A stretch of DNA of 56,636 bases from contig DATBTN010000009.1 in assembly GCA_036559195.1 (NCBI GenBank), positions 1 to 56,636 on the forward strand, read 5' to 3'. Source of the stretch: Candidatus Baltobacteraceae bacterium (lineage in GTDB: Bacteria > Vulcanimicrobiota > Vulcanimicrobiia > Vulcanimicrobiales > Vulcanimicrobiaceae). Made by a program: the position numbers and the translations under genes. The notes under the pieces are model-generated. The model was not told the origin of the DNA. It ran no database searches and worked only from the letters and a program-made list of their open reading frames with translations. Below, in pieces: positions 22,422 through 31,120 of this stretch (position 1 is its first letter; each line of letters begins with the position of its first letter).

Positions 22422-23375
22422 ATGGGTTTTCTCCACACGCTCCTTCTGATGACCGCGATGCTGCCGATTCACGGCACCGTCCTCGGCTCGGCGAGCAATG
22501 GCACGGTTATCATCCGCAACGACCCCGTGACCGCAACGGTGCCCGCGCTGACCCGCGCCTACAACGTCGAGCCCAAGCTGCCCCTAAAACCGGGCGTCGG
22601 CATCGACGGCTTTTTGGACCGCTCGACGACTCCGTGGCGCTGGTACGATGCGGCCATCGCGGCGAAATTCACGCCGGGGCTCCCCGACCCGGGCAAGGTC
22701 AATTCGCTCGATTTCGGCTCGCACGTTCCGCAGACGCGACTCGTCGATCAAAACGGCAAGCTCGTCGATCTCGCGAGTTCGTTCCCGGGCAAAGTCCAGC
22801 TGATCAGCTTCGTCTTCACCCGCTGTCCAGATAAAGACGAATGCCCGCTCGTGAGCGCCAAGTTCGGCGAGTTGCAGCGCCAGCTCGATCCGGCGAAATT
22901 TCACCTCGTGCTCGTAAGCCTCGATCCGGTCTACGATTCGCCGGCGATCCTCAAGCGCTACGGCAAACAATTCGGCGCGAACCCCGCATCGTGGTCGCTC
23001 GTCACCGGGCAGCCCGCGCAGATCCAGCACCTGCTCAACCGCTTCGGCATCTCGTCGATGCGCGTGAGCGACGCGAACTTCATCCACAACGATAAGGTCT
23101 TCCTCATCGATCAACGCGGCGCGATCGCCGACGTCGTCGACACCCTGGGCTGGTCGCCCAATTCGATGGTCGCCGAAGCGCGCCACACCGCCGGCCTCGT
23201 CTCCAGTCCGCTCGGCCGCTTCCAGCTCTCCCTCATCGCAAGCGTCGTCGCCCTCTGCGGCGGCAGCCAATACTCGGGTGTCGTCCTCCTCGAAACGGTC
23301 CTCTTCTTACTGATCGCCGCCGCCTCGTTCGTAACCCTCAGCTGGGTAGCCCGCAAACTCTGGAAGAACGCTTAG
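22422..23375 (+). CDS. Second SCO1/SenC-like protein, membrane-anchored with long extensions
   Basis: 317 residues. A signal peptide (MGFLHTLLLMTAMLPIHGTV) is followed by an unusual 90-residue N-terminal extension, a thioredoxin/SCO domain (about 100-260) and a C-terminal helix (VVLLETVLFLLIAAASFVTL). The cysteine pair is TRCPDKDECP, CX5C spacing, a known variant of the CX3C copper motif. The candidate copper His lies near ANFIHNDKVFLID. It lies 13 bases after the ABC-F gene, so two SCO paralogues flank an ABC-F gene in one operon. Confidence 0.85.
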   Translation: MGFLHTLLLMTAMLPIHGTVLGSASNGTVIIRNDPVTATVPALTRAYNVEPKLPLKPGVGIDGFLDRSTTPWRWYDAAIAAKFTPGLPDPGKVNSLDFGSHVPQTRLVDQNGKLVDLASSFPGKVQLISFVFTRCPDKDECPLVSAKFGELQRQLDPAKFHLVLVSLDPVYDSPAILKRYGKQFGANPASWSLVTGQPAQIQHLLNRFGISSMRVSDANFIHNDKVFLIDQRGAIADVVDTLGWSPNSMVAEARHTAGLVSSPLGRFQLSLIASVVALCGGSQYSGVVLLETVLFLLIAAASFVTLSWVARKLWKNA

Positions 23376-23417
23376 GCTGGCGGTTGGGGCGCGCGCTACA
23401 TTATTTCGCGCTGAGCA

Positions 23418-23470
23418 CGAGCAGGGGTCCCCGTCGGTCCCTGCTCGCCTATGGTGTTTTTTTTTGTTTT
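23418..23470 (+). terminator. Rho-independent terminator after SCO/ABC-F operon
   Basis: CGAGCAGGG pairs with CCCTGCTCG across a 12-base loop, followed about ten bases later by TTTTTTTTTGTTTT. It is placed 43 bases after the SCO-like stop. Confidence 0.75.
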
Positions 23471-23569
23471 CGGCAGCAAGCGCGACTTCTGCAGGACGCG
23501 GGACGCAAGGAGAGTGCCGCTACGACTGTATTCTACTAGCGACACCCTCAGGGAAGCGCGACGACGTGT

Positions 23570-24802
23570 TTATGGATTAGGGATCGCAGCGGTCGGAGTC
23601 GGAATCGGCCGCACCGGAGCGTAACAAATGCGCGTTCCGCAATGGTTCGGTGGTGTCGGTCTTGGGTTAGGCGTATTTGAAGGCATCGGATGAGGGTCGG
23701 TCGCGACCCAAGCATTTGAGTATGACGTGGCACTCCAATTGTAGACCGCACCTTGCCCGGATGCGTCGTTCGTCAGACACGCCGCGCCGGTTGGATTCCC
23801 TGGCGAGCCGATCGCATCAGAAGATTGCGCGAGTCGGAAGTAATTCTGCGAATCAATACCTGGCTCGACAGCTAGTTGGATGTTCTTTTCTTCCATTGTA
23901 GGCAGTGATGGGCACGGACCGGGGTAAAGGTGTGTTTCAAATAGCGCGTAGCCGTACTGCGCAAAGCCATAGTTTGGATTGCTCGGTGTCAAATTGCCAA
24001 TTGTTATCATCTCATCCGCCCACCCGCTAGCGCTGTAATCGTAGAGCGCTCCGTGCCAAGCACGCTGCGGATCACCCACGGGTTGGTAGATCTCGACGGT
24101 GACCTCTGGAATACCGTCTCCAAGATCTCGCACAAAACGCGATTGGAAATTTGAATCCATAGGTATAGCATCGATGCTCACACTTCCCGGATACGTACAC
24201 AAGTCGCCAAAGTAGAAATCAGCAGCCGTCGTCCCTGGAAATACGTCGTTATCCGTGTAGACGGACCCGCCTTCGATACAGCCAGTCGTATTATCTCCAA
24301 CGTTTAGGCCAGCATGGAAAGTATTCGCAACTACGTTACCATCCTGAATGCTGCTTCCTGATCCAGGGGGCGCTGCGGGTAAGTACACTAAACCAGGCGC
24401 CCAGGCAACTACTGTACCATAGATATCGTCGAAGCTTTGGCCGTAAACGAATCCGGCCTGTCCGCTCCCATTATAGACTTGGTTTACGGACATCGGCGAG
24501 CGTGATTGCGAGGCGCTCGTGCGAAGAGAGTGTAGCCACTTGGACTGTGCTTGGTAGTGTTGCGAATTGGCGGTAACTATCATTTCATGTTTTCCGCCCA
24601 TTGCGAGAAAGCTGATATGCTCAACGATGTTAGGATGGGCAGGGTTAAGTGGTTCTGCCGGTGTCGCATGCAGCAACGCGGTCAAGCTTCGGGGAGCGAC
24701 AGAATTATATGGAATTGACGAAGTTCCGTTGCTCATGCACGCGCTGAGGGTAGCTGTGCAGGCAATAATAGAAAAGACCGCTCTGTGGAAACGAATGCTC
24801 AT
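23570..24802 (-). CDS. Lipoprotein of unknown function in AT-richer island
   Basis: 410 residues from ATG 24802. MSIRFHRAVFSIIACTATL followed by SACMSNG is a lipoprotein signal with a Cys near residue 22. The mature part is rich in Gly, Ser, Asn, Tyr and Trp (for example YGQSFDDIYGTVVAWAPG and DYSASGWADEMITIG), suggesting a beta-rich secreted domain; the C-terminus is a proline/threonine tail (PNPRPTPPNHCGTRICYAPV). I recognise no family. Base composition is visibly lower in GC than on either side and codon choice is less G/C-ending, suggesting recent acquisition or relaxed selection. Confidence 0.7.
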   Translation of the reverse strand: MSIRFHRAVFSIIACTATLSACMSNGTSSIPYNSVAPRSLTALLHATPAEPLNPAHPNIVEHISFLAMGGKHEMIVTANSQHYQAQSKWLHSLRTSASQSRSPMSVNQVYNGSGQAGFVYGQSFDDIYGTVVAWAPGLVYLPAAPPGSGSSIQDGNVVANTFHAGLNVGDNTTGCIEGGSVYTDNDVFPGTTAADFYFGDLCTYPGSVSIDAIPMDSNFQSRFVRDLGDGIPEVTVEIYQPVGDPQRAWHGALYDYSASGWADEMITIGNLTPSNPNYGFAQYGYALFETHLYPGPCPSLPTMEEKNIQLAVEPGIDSQNYFRLAQSSDAIGSPGNPTGAACLTNDASGQGAVYNWSATSYSNAWVATDPHPMPSNTPNPRPTPPNHCGTRICYAPVRPIPTPTAAIPNP

Positions 24803-24866
24803 TTCAAGAGGTCGCTTTCTCTCACCCGGTGAGGAAACATCGGAGCGCCCAGCGGCACCCGGGCTT

Positions 24867-25160
24867 CTATCTACTAGAGCCCGGGCAAGGCTCCTTTGAC
24901 GTTCGCGACTTTCTTTTTGGGTTTGGCGTTGGACTCGGGCGAGCCCACGCGGGCGGGTGGCACGGATCAAATAGATGCGTCATCGGGCTGGGGTGCGATT
25001 CATGAACGGGAATTAGCGTTTTCGCGGTCTTCGAATCGATCGGCTGTACAGTTGAGCTTGAACGGGCGTGCTCGTTTGACACGCATGAGAGGGATAGAAG
25101 GCACCCCGCGAGCGACAGGATCCTAACCCCTATTGTAACTGCGTTGAAGTGTACATTCAT
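24867..25160 (-). CDS. Small proline-rich lipoprotein candidate
   Basis: 97 residues from ATG 25160. The start MNVHFNAVTIGVRILSLAGC and then LLSLSCVSNEHA is a plausible lipoprotein signal (lipobox LSLSC). The rest is short, Pro/Ser/Lys-rich and probably disordered, with no recognised domain. It lies directly upstream of the larger lipoprotein, in the same orientation and same AT-richer stretch, so the two may travel as a unit. No strong RBS; it could be a spurious frame. Confidence 0.45.
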   Translation of the reverse strand: MNVHFNAVTIGVRILSLAGCLLSLSCVSNEHARSSSTVQPIDSKTAKTLIPVHESHPSPMTHLFDPCHPPAWARPSPTPNPKRKSRTSKEPCPGSSR

Positions 25161-25257
25161 TCTGCGCCTAACGGTAAACGGTATGAACAGAAATCGCAAC
25201 TACAGCGCGATGCAGCCTCGTCCCGGGGGCGCCCCGTTTCACGATCGCTTCGATCCA

Positions 25258-25330
25258 GGGCTTTTGGGTGAGGGGCCGGCCGAACGGTTAACCTGAGAAT
25301 TAGAGAGGCCGGCCCCTCACCCAAAAGCCC
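25258..25330. repeat. Perfect 24-bp inverted repeat
   Basis: The arms at 25258-25281 and 25307-25330 (starting GGGCTTTTGGGTGAGGGGCC) are exact reverse complements over 24 bases, with a 25-base loop containing GGTTAACC. There is no T-tract on either side. It marks the right border of the AT-richer island and stands 81 bases before the ECF sigma gene. Confidence 0.9.
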
Positions 25331-25411
25331 GCCCTCCACCCTCGATTACGCTAGCGGCGAGAACGGGGCAAGAGGCGCGGAACTACCGGAGGGTTAAAAT
25401 CCGTATTCTTA

Positions 25412-25975
25412 ATGGGAGTACCGCGAAAACCGATCGAGCCGCCGTCGCCCGAGCAGGCTGCCTTTCTGGAGAGGGCAATCGAGCAGTATGGCAAGGCGGT
25501 TTATAACTTCGCGTACCGCCTGACCCGCAACGAAGCCGACGCCCGCGACCTTACGCAGGACGCGTTTATTCGCGTCTACCGGGCCTGGCGGAGCTTCCAA
25601 CCGGGGACGTCGTTTCTCTCGTGGGTCTACCGAATCGTCACCAATTTGTACCGGGATGAACTTCGGCGCAAAAAAGGACGTTATCAAGAGGAGATACCTG
25701 AGGACAACGCGCCGCAGGAGTACGGGGGAGAACGGCCGCTTGCGGTCTCGCCGATCGAAGAACTCGTCGAGGGTCAACTCAGCGAACCGCTCGCGCGTTC
25801 GCTCGAAGCGCTCTCGCCGGATCAACGCCAAGTCGTAACGCTCGCCGATATCGAGGAGTACAGCTACCAAGAAATCGCCGAAATTATGGGATGTTCGATC
25901 GGCACCGTACGATCTAGATTACACCGAGCCCGTGCACTTCTCAGAAGGCTACTACAGAAACAGTTACAACAATGA
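25412..25975 (+). CDS. ECF (extracytoplasmic function) RNA polymerase sigma factor
   Basis: 187 residues. Region 2 is clear: YNFAYRLTRNEADARDLTQD and the SFLSWVYRIVTNLYRDELR recognition helix. Region 4 ends with SYQEIAEIMGCSIGTVRSRL, a helix-turn-helix for -35 binding. A linker of about 45 charged residues separates them. The gene overlaps the zinc anti-sigma gene (ATGA), which is followed by an RseB-like gene, so it is probably an RpoE-like envelope-stress sigma released when the anti-sigma is degraded or modified. No candidate autoregulatory promoter could be identified by eye. Confidence 0.95.
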   Translation: MGVPRKPIEPPSPEQAAFLERAIEQYGKAVYNFAYRLTRNEADARDLTQDAFIRVYRAWRSFQPGTSFLSWVYRIVTNLYRDELRRKKGRYQEEIPEDNAPQEYGGERPLAVSPIEELVEGQLSEPLARSLEALSPDQRQVVTLADIEEYSYQEIAEIMGCSIGTVRSRLHRARALLRRLLQKQLQQ

Positions 25976-26496
25976 TGCAGCACGCAACAACCGACCAACT
26001 CATCGACTACATCCACGGGGCGCTAGCGCCCGAAGAGGATGCATTCGTTCACACCCATATCGATACGTGCGGCGCCTGTCGCGAAGAATACGCTTCCGAA
26101 GTTTCGCTCACGGAGCTTCTTCGCACGCACGCCGCGGCCGAGGAACGGGAGATGCCCTCGACGATTAAGGCTGCGATTTGGCAGCAGATTCGCGACGCCG
26201 CTCCATCCCCGGCCCAACGCGTGATCGCGTGGATGCGCCCCGCGATCGCCCTGCCCATCGCCGCAGCCATCGTGTTGGCCGCCTACTTCGGCCTGCACAC
26301 GCAACCGGTTTCGGCGGCGCCGATGATCGATGCCGCATACTTGCTGCAGGATCACGCCGCGATGAACTCGACCGTGCCGTTCGGCGATCGAACCGGCGCA
26401 AACCCGGCAACGCTCGAGGGTCAATCCTCGGCGTCGGGCGATCAAACCGCGGTGAACGTGGAGCCCGTGGCATATACGGCGGATGCAAATCGTTAG
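25972..26496 (+). CDS. Zinc-finger (ZAS) anti-sigma factor, single-pass membrane protein
   Basis: 174 residues. The N-terminal anti-sigma domain carries the HxxxCxxC motif in HTHIDTCGACREE, with the preceding IDYIHGALAPEED helix. A transmembrane helix (AIALPIAAAIVLAAYFGL) follows near residue 85-103, then a short polar periplasmic tail of about 65 residues. It should hold the sigma factor at the membrane. Overlaps sigma by four bases and the next gene by 14. Confidence 0.92.
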   Translation: MMQHATTDQLIDYIHGALAPEEDAFVHTHIDTCGACREEYASEVSLTELLRTHAAAEEREMPSTIKAAIWQQIRDAAPSPAQRVIAWMRPAIALPIAAAIVLAAYFGLHTQPVSAAPMIDAAYLLQDHAAMNSTVPFGDRTGANPATLEGQSSASGDQTAVNVEPVAYTADANR

Positions 26497-27511
26497 TAAG
26501 TTCTTAGCGATGCTCGCGCTGACGATTCTCGTCAGCGCGGCCGCCGCCCGCGCGCAAGGCGGCAACGCCACCGAACTGCTGCGCCAGGCGATCGACGCGC
26601 CGAACACCGTTTCGTACGTTGGACAAGTTCAGAATCTCGAGTTCGGTTCGTCCAAAGCCGAGGCTTCGATCTTTCGCATCGAACACGATTCGCCGAACCT
26701 CACGCGGCGCTGGTACGTCGCGCCGCAGACGCTCTACGGCGACTCGATCATCAGCCGCGGCGACACCAGCTACAACGTCGACGTCAAGACCAATCGCGTG
26801 ATCGTCACCAAAGACGACGCCATCGACGATCAAGTCGCGCAGGACGACAACTTCGCGCTCCTGAGCCGCAACTATCGTGCGATCTCCGGCACCGACGAGA
26901 ACGTTGCCGGGCGACCGGCGCTCTCGATCTTGCTGGTGAATAAATACACCGGCCAGACGGTGATGCGCATTTGGCTCGATTCGCAGACCAAGCTCGTGTT
27001 ACAAAAAGAGCAGTACGGCAGTAACGGGTCGGTCATCCGTCAGATGCGCTTCGAGCAAATCCGCTTCGTTAAGGATCTTCCCGACGGAATCTTTTCGGTT
27101 CCGTCCAAGGGTTTCTCGCGCGTGCAGGGCACGACTACGGGCATTCCCTCCAACGATTTGGCCGGCGCGGTACGCACGGCCGGATTTAAAGCGCGCGGCC
27201 CGCGCTATCTGCCCGACGGATTTACGCCCGTTGCGGCCGACGTTACCGATATCAAGGGTATCCGCACGCTGCATCTGCTCTACTCGGACGGCGTGCGAAC
27301 GGTCTCGCTCTTCGAAAACGCGCGCGGCGCCGCCGTCGATTTGAGTCATTACCGGTCGCATCCGACCAAGGTGTCGCAGAGCGACGCGCAATACGTCGAA
27401 GACGGCCCGATTACGCTGCTCGCGTGGGCGGCCGAAGGGCTCCACTTCGCCGTCGTCGGCGAACTCAATCTCGCCGAACTCGGAAAAATCGCCGCTTCCG
27501 TCGTTCCTTAG
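26483..27511 (+). CDS. RseB/MucB-like periplasmic regulator (LolA-like fold)
   Basis: 342 residues; signal peptide MQIVSKFLAMLALTILVSAA ending near ARAQ. The first 200 residues match the LolA/RseB-type half-barrel seen in MucB/RseB (segments SYVGQVQNLEF, RWYVAPQTLYGDSI, VLQKEQYGSNG). A smaller domain follows (PRYLPDGFTPVAADV; ARGAAVDLSHY), as in RseB. In the E. coli system RseB shields RseA from proteolysis and senses LPS or misplaced lipoproteins. Gene order sigma, anti-sigma, RseB supports this role here. Confidence 0.85.
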   Translation: MQIVSKFLAMLALTILVSAAAARAQGGNATELLRQAIDAPNTVSYVGQVQNLEFGSSKAEASIFRIEHDSPNLTRRWYVAPQTLYGDSIISRGDTSYNVDVKTNRVIVTKDDAIDDQVAQDDNFALLSRNYRAISGTDENVAGRPALSILLVNKYTGQTVMRIWLDSQTKLVLQKEQYGSNGSVIRQMRFEQIRFVKDLPDGIFSVPSKGFSRVQGTTTGIPSNDLAGAVRTAGFKARGPRYLPDGFTPVAADVTDIKGIRTLHLLYSDGVRTVSLFENARGAAVDLSHYRSHPTKVSQSDAQYVEDGPITLLAWAAEGLHFAVVGELNLAELGKIAASVVP

Positions 27512-28515
27512 CGTAGATCGCGAATGCGCTCGAGCGCGGCCAATTGCGGCGGCGGAACGGCTTGCGTTCGCGCGGCGCTGCGCTCGGTAATGCCTGCATC
27601 GTGCGTTGAAAGAACGAGCGAGACCGATCGCGCGAGCGCGTCTACATCGTAGCCGCCCTCGAGCACGTAGGCAACGCGGCCTTTGCAATACTCTTGGGCC
27701 ACCGATCCCACGAGCGCGGCCAGCGGTCCCGCGGCCTCCGCGTCAACGCCGAGATCTCCAACCGGGTCGCCTGCGACGTAGTCGAAGCCGGCGCTGACGA
27801 TCAAGAGATCGGGCCGCGTGTGTCGCGCGATCTCCGGCAGCAACCGTTCCCAGAGCGCGACGAAGGGCTCGGTGCCGAACGCGTGGGTGGGCAGCGGGAC
27901 GTTTGCAATCGCATCGGCGCCGAGGCGGTAGTTATCGCGAATCGTCCCGGTACCGGGATATGCCGGAAAAGCGTGCGTCGAGACGTAGGATAGTCCATCG
28001 CCCGCCGCCGCTTGCGTGCCGTTGCCGTGATGGTAATCGAAATCGACGACGAGCACGCGACCGCCGTGCGCGGCGAGATACGCGCGCGCCGCGATGGCCG
28101 CGTTATTGAAGACGCAGAACCCCATGCCGCGCGCGCCTTCGGCGTGGTGTCCGGGCGGGCGCACCAGCGCGAAGACGGGCGCGTCGTAGCGCACCGCGGC
28201 CTCCATCGCGGCGATCGCGCCGCCGGCGGCGCGGCGCGCCACGGCGAGCGAGCGCGCGTCGACCAGCGTATCCCCGGTGGAAAGATAGCCGGCGACGCCT
28301 TCGAGCGATCCGACCTCGCGCTTGACGGTCTCGAGATACGCCGGCGCGTGTACCCGCACGATTTCTTCGTCGCTGGCATCGCGCGCCGCGACCCGTTCGC
28401 CGAACTGTCCTCGAGCGGTTAGATACGAAGCGACCACCTCGACGCGGTCGGGTGATTCCGGATGGGGAATCCCGCGTAGGTGGTCGCCATAGGTTTCGTC
28501 GGAGACGATCCTCAC
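27508..28515 (-). CDS. Histone-deacetylase-family amidohydrolase (AcuC/HDAC-like)
   Basis: 335 residues from GTG. Zinc deacetylase hallmarks: RPPGHHAEGARG with the His pair near 123-124, GFCVFNNAAIAA, and the metal-binding VLVVDFDYHHGNGTQ, followed by SAGFDYVAGDPVGDL and YVLEGGYDVDALA. Bacterial members act on acetyl-polyamines, acetyl-lysine (AcuC on acetyl-CoA synthetase) or other amides. An acs gene is in this window (48956), so AcuC-like control of Acs is possible but unproven. Its stop overlaps the RseB-like stop (convergent). Confidence 0.92.
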   Translation of the reverse strand: MRIVSDETYGDHLRGIPHPESPDRVEVVASYLTARGQFGERVAARDASDEEIVRVHAPAYLETVKREVGSLEGVAGYLSTGDTLVDARSLAVARRAAGGAIAAMEAAVRYDAPVFALVRPPGHHAEGARGMGFCVFNNAAIAARAYLAAHGGRVLVVDFDYHHGNGTQAAAGDGLSYVSTHAFPAYPGTGTIRDNYRLGADAIANVPLPTHAFGTEPFVALWERLLPEIARHTRPDLLIVSAGFDYVAGDPVGDLGVDAEAAGPLAALVGSVAQEYCKGRVAYVLEGGYDVDALARSVSLVLSTHDAGITERSAARTQAVPPPQLAALERIRDLR

Positions 28516-28532
28516 GTCACGAGCAGAGCGGC

Positions 28533-30071
28533 TTAGCCGGGCTTCTTCTTCGACGCGTGCGGACTGGGTTTGGAGAGGCTGTTGATCGATGCTTGGATGT
28601 TCTTGTACTCTTTGGTACCGGGCTTCATCACCTTGAGCAGCCGTTTGTAGGCACCGATGGCTTTGCTCTTCTGATTGACTTGCGTGTACGAAACGCCCGC
28701 CATATAGAGCAGCTGCGGGTTCTGATCGAGGTAGGCTTTGACGTTTGCATCGAGTACGTCGAAGATCTGCGCGGCCTCTTTGTAGTTCTTGAGGCTATAG
28801 TCCGAGCCCGCGACGCAGCCCAGCGTCTCCGGCGCGCGCTGGATTTGGAACGACTTGCTGCAGGCGTCGCGCGCGCTTCCGTAGTTGTGCGTCGCGATAT
28901 AGGCCTGGCCGAGAAGTGCGAACGCCTGCGCGGTCGGAGCGACGTCGCCCAGATGCTTGAGATATCCGATCGCATCGGTGGTTTGGTGGCTGCTCAACTT
29001 GATCTCCGCCATGTCGAGAAGCGCGCCCGGCTCGTCTTTATTGACTTGCAGCGCTTGCAAGAACTCTTGCTGCGCCTTGGGGGTCTGGTGCTGACCCGCG
29101 AGATACTCGCCGTAGGCCGTGTACCCGGAAGCGACTTTCGGATAGGCGGCGATCGCCGCTTGGAAGGTCTGATCGGCTTGCGCGTTTTGCTTGGCGGCAA
29201 CGTACATGGCGGCCTTGCGAATCGAGATCGCGACCTTGTCGTCATCGGTGGTCGCGGCGGCGATGGCATCGTCGAATGCCGCGGCGGCCTTCGGGATATC
29301 GTTCTGCTGTGCCAAGAGATCGGCGCGGAAGACGAGGACTTGCACGTTTCTCGGATCGATCGCTCGCGCGCGGTCCACCGCGGCAACCGCGGACGACAAG
29401 GCTTTTTGATTCGCGTAGGTTTGCGCCTCTTGCAGCAGCGGCGTCACGTCTTTGGGATCGAGTTTGAACGCGGCCTCGAACTGCGCGCGCGCCTCGTCGT
29501 ATTTCTTCTCGGTCGCATCGACGATGCCGAGCGTCGTAAACGCGCGCGGATCGGTCTTGTTGAAGGTCACGGCCCGGTTCGCGATGCGCTCCGCATCCTT
29601 CGGCCGATTGGTCTTCAGGTACAGATCCGCAAGCGTGCTGAGCACGCCGATATTCGTGGGTTCGAGATTCGACGCGCTCTCGAGATCCGCAATGGCCTGC
29701 GGCACGCGGCCGAGCGCCGCTTGGGCCGACCCGTCGAAGTAATAGACCTGAGCGGTCTTCTCACCGAGCTGCAGCAGTTTTTGCGTCAGCGGCAGCGAGA
29801 GTTCCGGATGGCCGACCGCGAGATACTGCTGGGCGAGCCCCACGAGCGCATCGCGGTCGTTGGGATTGGCCTTGAGCTTCTCTTGCAGACGCGGAATCGC
29901 GATGCCCGGCGGCTCCGGCGTCGCGGTTGGGATCGGCGCCGGTGCGGCCGATGGCGTTGCGGTGGGTGCCGGCTTTCCGCCGAAGAGTCCGGCGCTCGCG
30001 CTCCCGCCCGGTAGCGCAAACGCGGCTACGACGGCGGTTATAAACGACGCGACGAGTAGGGTTCGTTTCAA
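28533..30071 (-). CDS. Exported tetratricopeptide-repeat protein
   Basis: 512 residues from TTG 30071 (MKRTLLVASFITAVVAAF signal). A Pro/Ala/Thr-rich linker (about 30-56) is followed by about 12 TPR repeats, for example NPNDRDALVGLAQQYLAVGH, EPTNIGVLSTLADLYLK and KNYKEAAQIFDVLDAN. The protein ends in a Lys-rich tail. TPR arrays scaffold protein complexes; a periplasmic assembly role is inferred. It stands between the HDAC-like gene (17 bases away) and etfA, all on the minus strand. Confidence 0.85.
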   Translation of the reverse strand: MKRTLLVASFITAVVAAFALPGGSASAGLFGGKPAPTATPSAAPAPIPTATPEPPGIAIPRLQEKLKANPNDRDALVGLAQQYLAVGHPELSLPLTQKLLQLGEKTAQVYYFDGSAQAALGRVPQAIADLESASNLEPTNIGVLSTLADLYLKTNRPKDAERIANRAVTFNKTDPRAFTTLGIVDATEKKYDEARAQFEAAFKLDPKDVTPLLQEAQTYANQKALSSAVAAVDRARAIDPRNVQVLVFRADLLAQQNDIPKAAAAFDDAIAAATTDDDKVAISIRKAAMYVAAKQNAQADQTFQAAIAAYPKVASGYTAYGEYLAGQHQTPKAQQEFLQALQVNKDEPGALLDMAEIKLSSHQTTDAIGYLKHLGDVAPTAQAFALLGQAYIATHNYGSARDACSKSFQIQRAPETLGCVAGSDYSLKNYKEAAQIFDVLDANVKAYLDQNPQLLYMAGVSYTQVNQKSKAIGAYKRLLKVMKPGTKEYKNIQASINSLSKPSPHASKKKPG

Positions 30072-30133
30072 AGTACCACGTTTTCCTTATTTAGATGATC
30101 GACACGGTAATAACGCCGGGGTCGCGGCTTTTG

Positions 30134-31120
30134 TCACGCGTGCGCTCGTGCCTCTTGGACCAGTTTCGTCAGTTCCGGGAGAATGGCGAAGGCGTCGCCG
30201 ACGACGAGCAGGTCGGCAAATTCGCCGATCGGCACGCTGGCGTCCCGATTGATTGCCACGATGGTCTTCGCCGTCTGCATGCCCACTTTGTGTTGAATGG
30301 CCCCGGAAATCCCGGCGGCGATGTACAGGTTCGGGCTCACGGTCTTGCCGGTTTGACCGATTTGCAGGCTATAGGGCACCCAACCCGCGTCGGCCGCCGC
30401 TCGCGAAGCGCCCACGGTGCCGCCCAGCGCGTTCGCCAGCGGCCGCAGGAGCGTCTCGAACGGTTCGGGGCCGCCCAGGCCTCGACCGCCCGCGACCACC
30501 GCGGGAGCCTCTTCGAGGCCCATTTCGCCCGAGGCTTCTTCCACCTCGGTTTCGATCGACATCCGGTAGGTCTTGCCCGCCGGCTTTGCAAGCTCGACGA
30601 TCTGTGCGCCCGAGCCGCCCGCTTGGGCGGCAAAGGAATTCGGACGAACGGTTACCACGCCGAACTGGGCGCCCTCTTTAAAAGCGCACGTCGTGATCTG
30701 TGCGCCGCCGAGTTTCGGCGCTATACATCCCACGCGTCCGGCCTCGGGCCGAATGTCGGTGACGTCGGAGTTCATTCCCGCATCGAGACGCGCGGCCAAA
30801 CGGCCGGCCACGTCGCGGCCGAGCATCGTGTTGGGAAGGAGCACGACCGCCGAATCCACGCTCTTCGCAAGCGCTTCCATGTAATCGATCGTCGGATCGA
30901 GCAGGTACGAATCGACCTCGCCGTCTTCATTCACGTGAATGGTATCGAGCGGATAGTTCTTCAGCGTTTCCGCGATGCTCTTCGCGCCCGCGCCGAGCGC
31001 GACCGCGTGAGCCTTCCCGCCGAGCGCATCGGCGAGCCGCCGCGCTTCGGTCGCAAGTTCGAACGTCACCTTGCGCGTTTGGCCGGCTTTGTGTTCGACG
31101 TAGACGATGACGTTGCGCAT
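30134..31120 (-). CDS. etfA: Electron transfer flavoprotein alpha subunit
   Basis: 328 residues. The N-terminal domain begins MRNVIVYVEHKAGQTRKVTF; the C-terminal FAD domain holds VSPNLYIAAGISGAIQHKVG, IVAINRDASVPIGEFADLLVVGD, the standard FAD-binding signature. With EtfB it carries electrons from acyl-CoA dehydrogenases to a membrane ETF-quinone oxidoreductase or, in bifurcating forms, to other acceptors. ATG overlaps the etfB stop by one base (TGATG). Confidence 0.96.
   Translation of the reverse strand: MRNVIVYVEHKAGQTRKVTFELATEARRLADALGGKAHAVALGAGAKSIAETLKNYPLDTIHVNEDGEVDSYLLDPTIDYMEALAKSVDSAVVLLPNTMLGRDVAGRLAARLDAGMNSDVTDIRPEAGRVGCIAPKLGGAQITTCAFKEGAQFGVVTVRPNSFAAQAGGSGAQIVELAKPAGKTYRMSIETEVEEASGEMGLEEAPAVVAGGRGLGGPEPFETLLRPLANALGGTVGASRAAADAGWVPYSLQIGQTGKTVSPNLYIAAGISGAIQHKVGMQTAKTIVAINRDASVPIGEFADLLVVGDAFAILPELTKLVQEARAHA

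Noticed and set aside
20532-22472. 646-codon open frame antisense to the ABC-F gene
   Set aside because: The plus strand carries a complete ABC-F protein with both Walker and signature motifs; the antisense frame is low-complexity and Arg-rich.
28452-30014. 520-codon frame antisense to the TPR gene
   Set aside because: The TPR repeats and signal peptide are on the minus strand; the plus frame has no domain.
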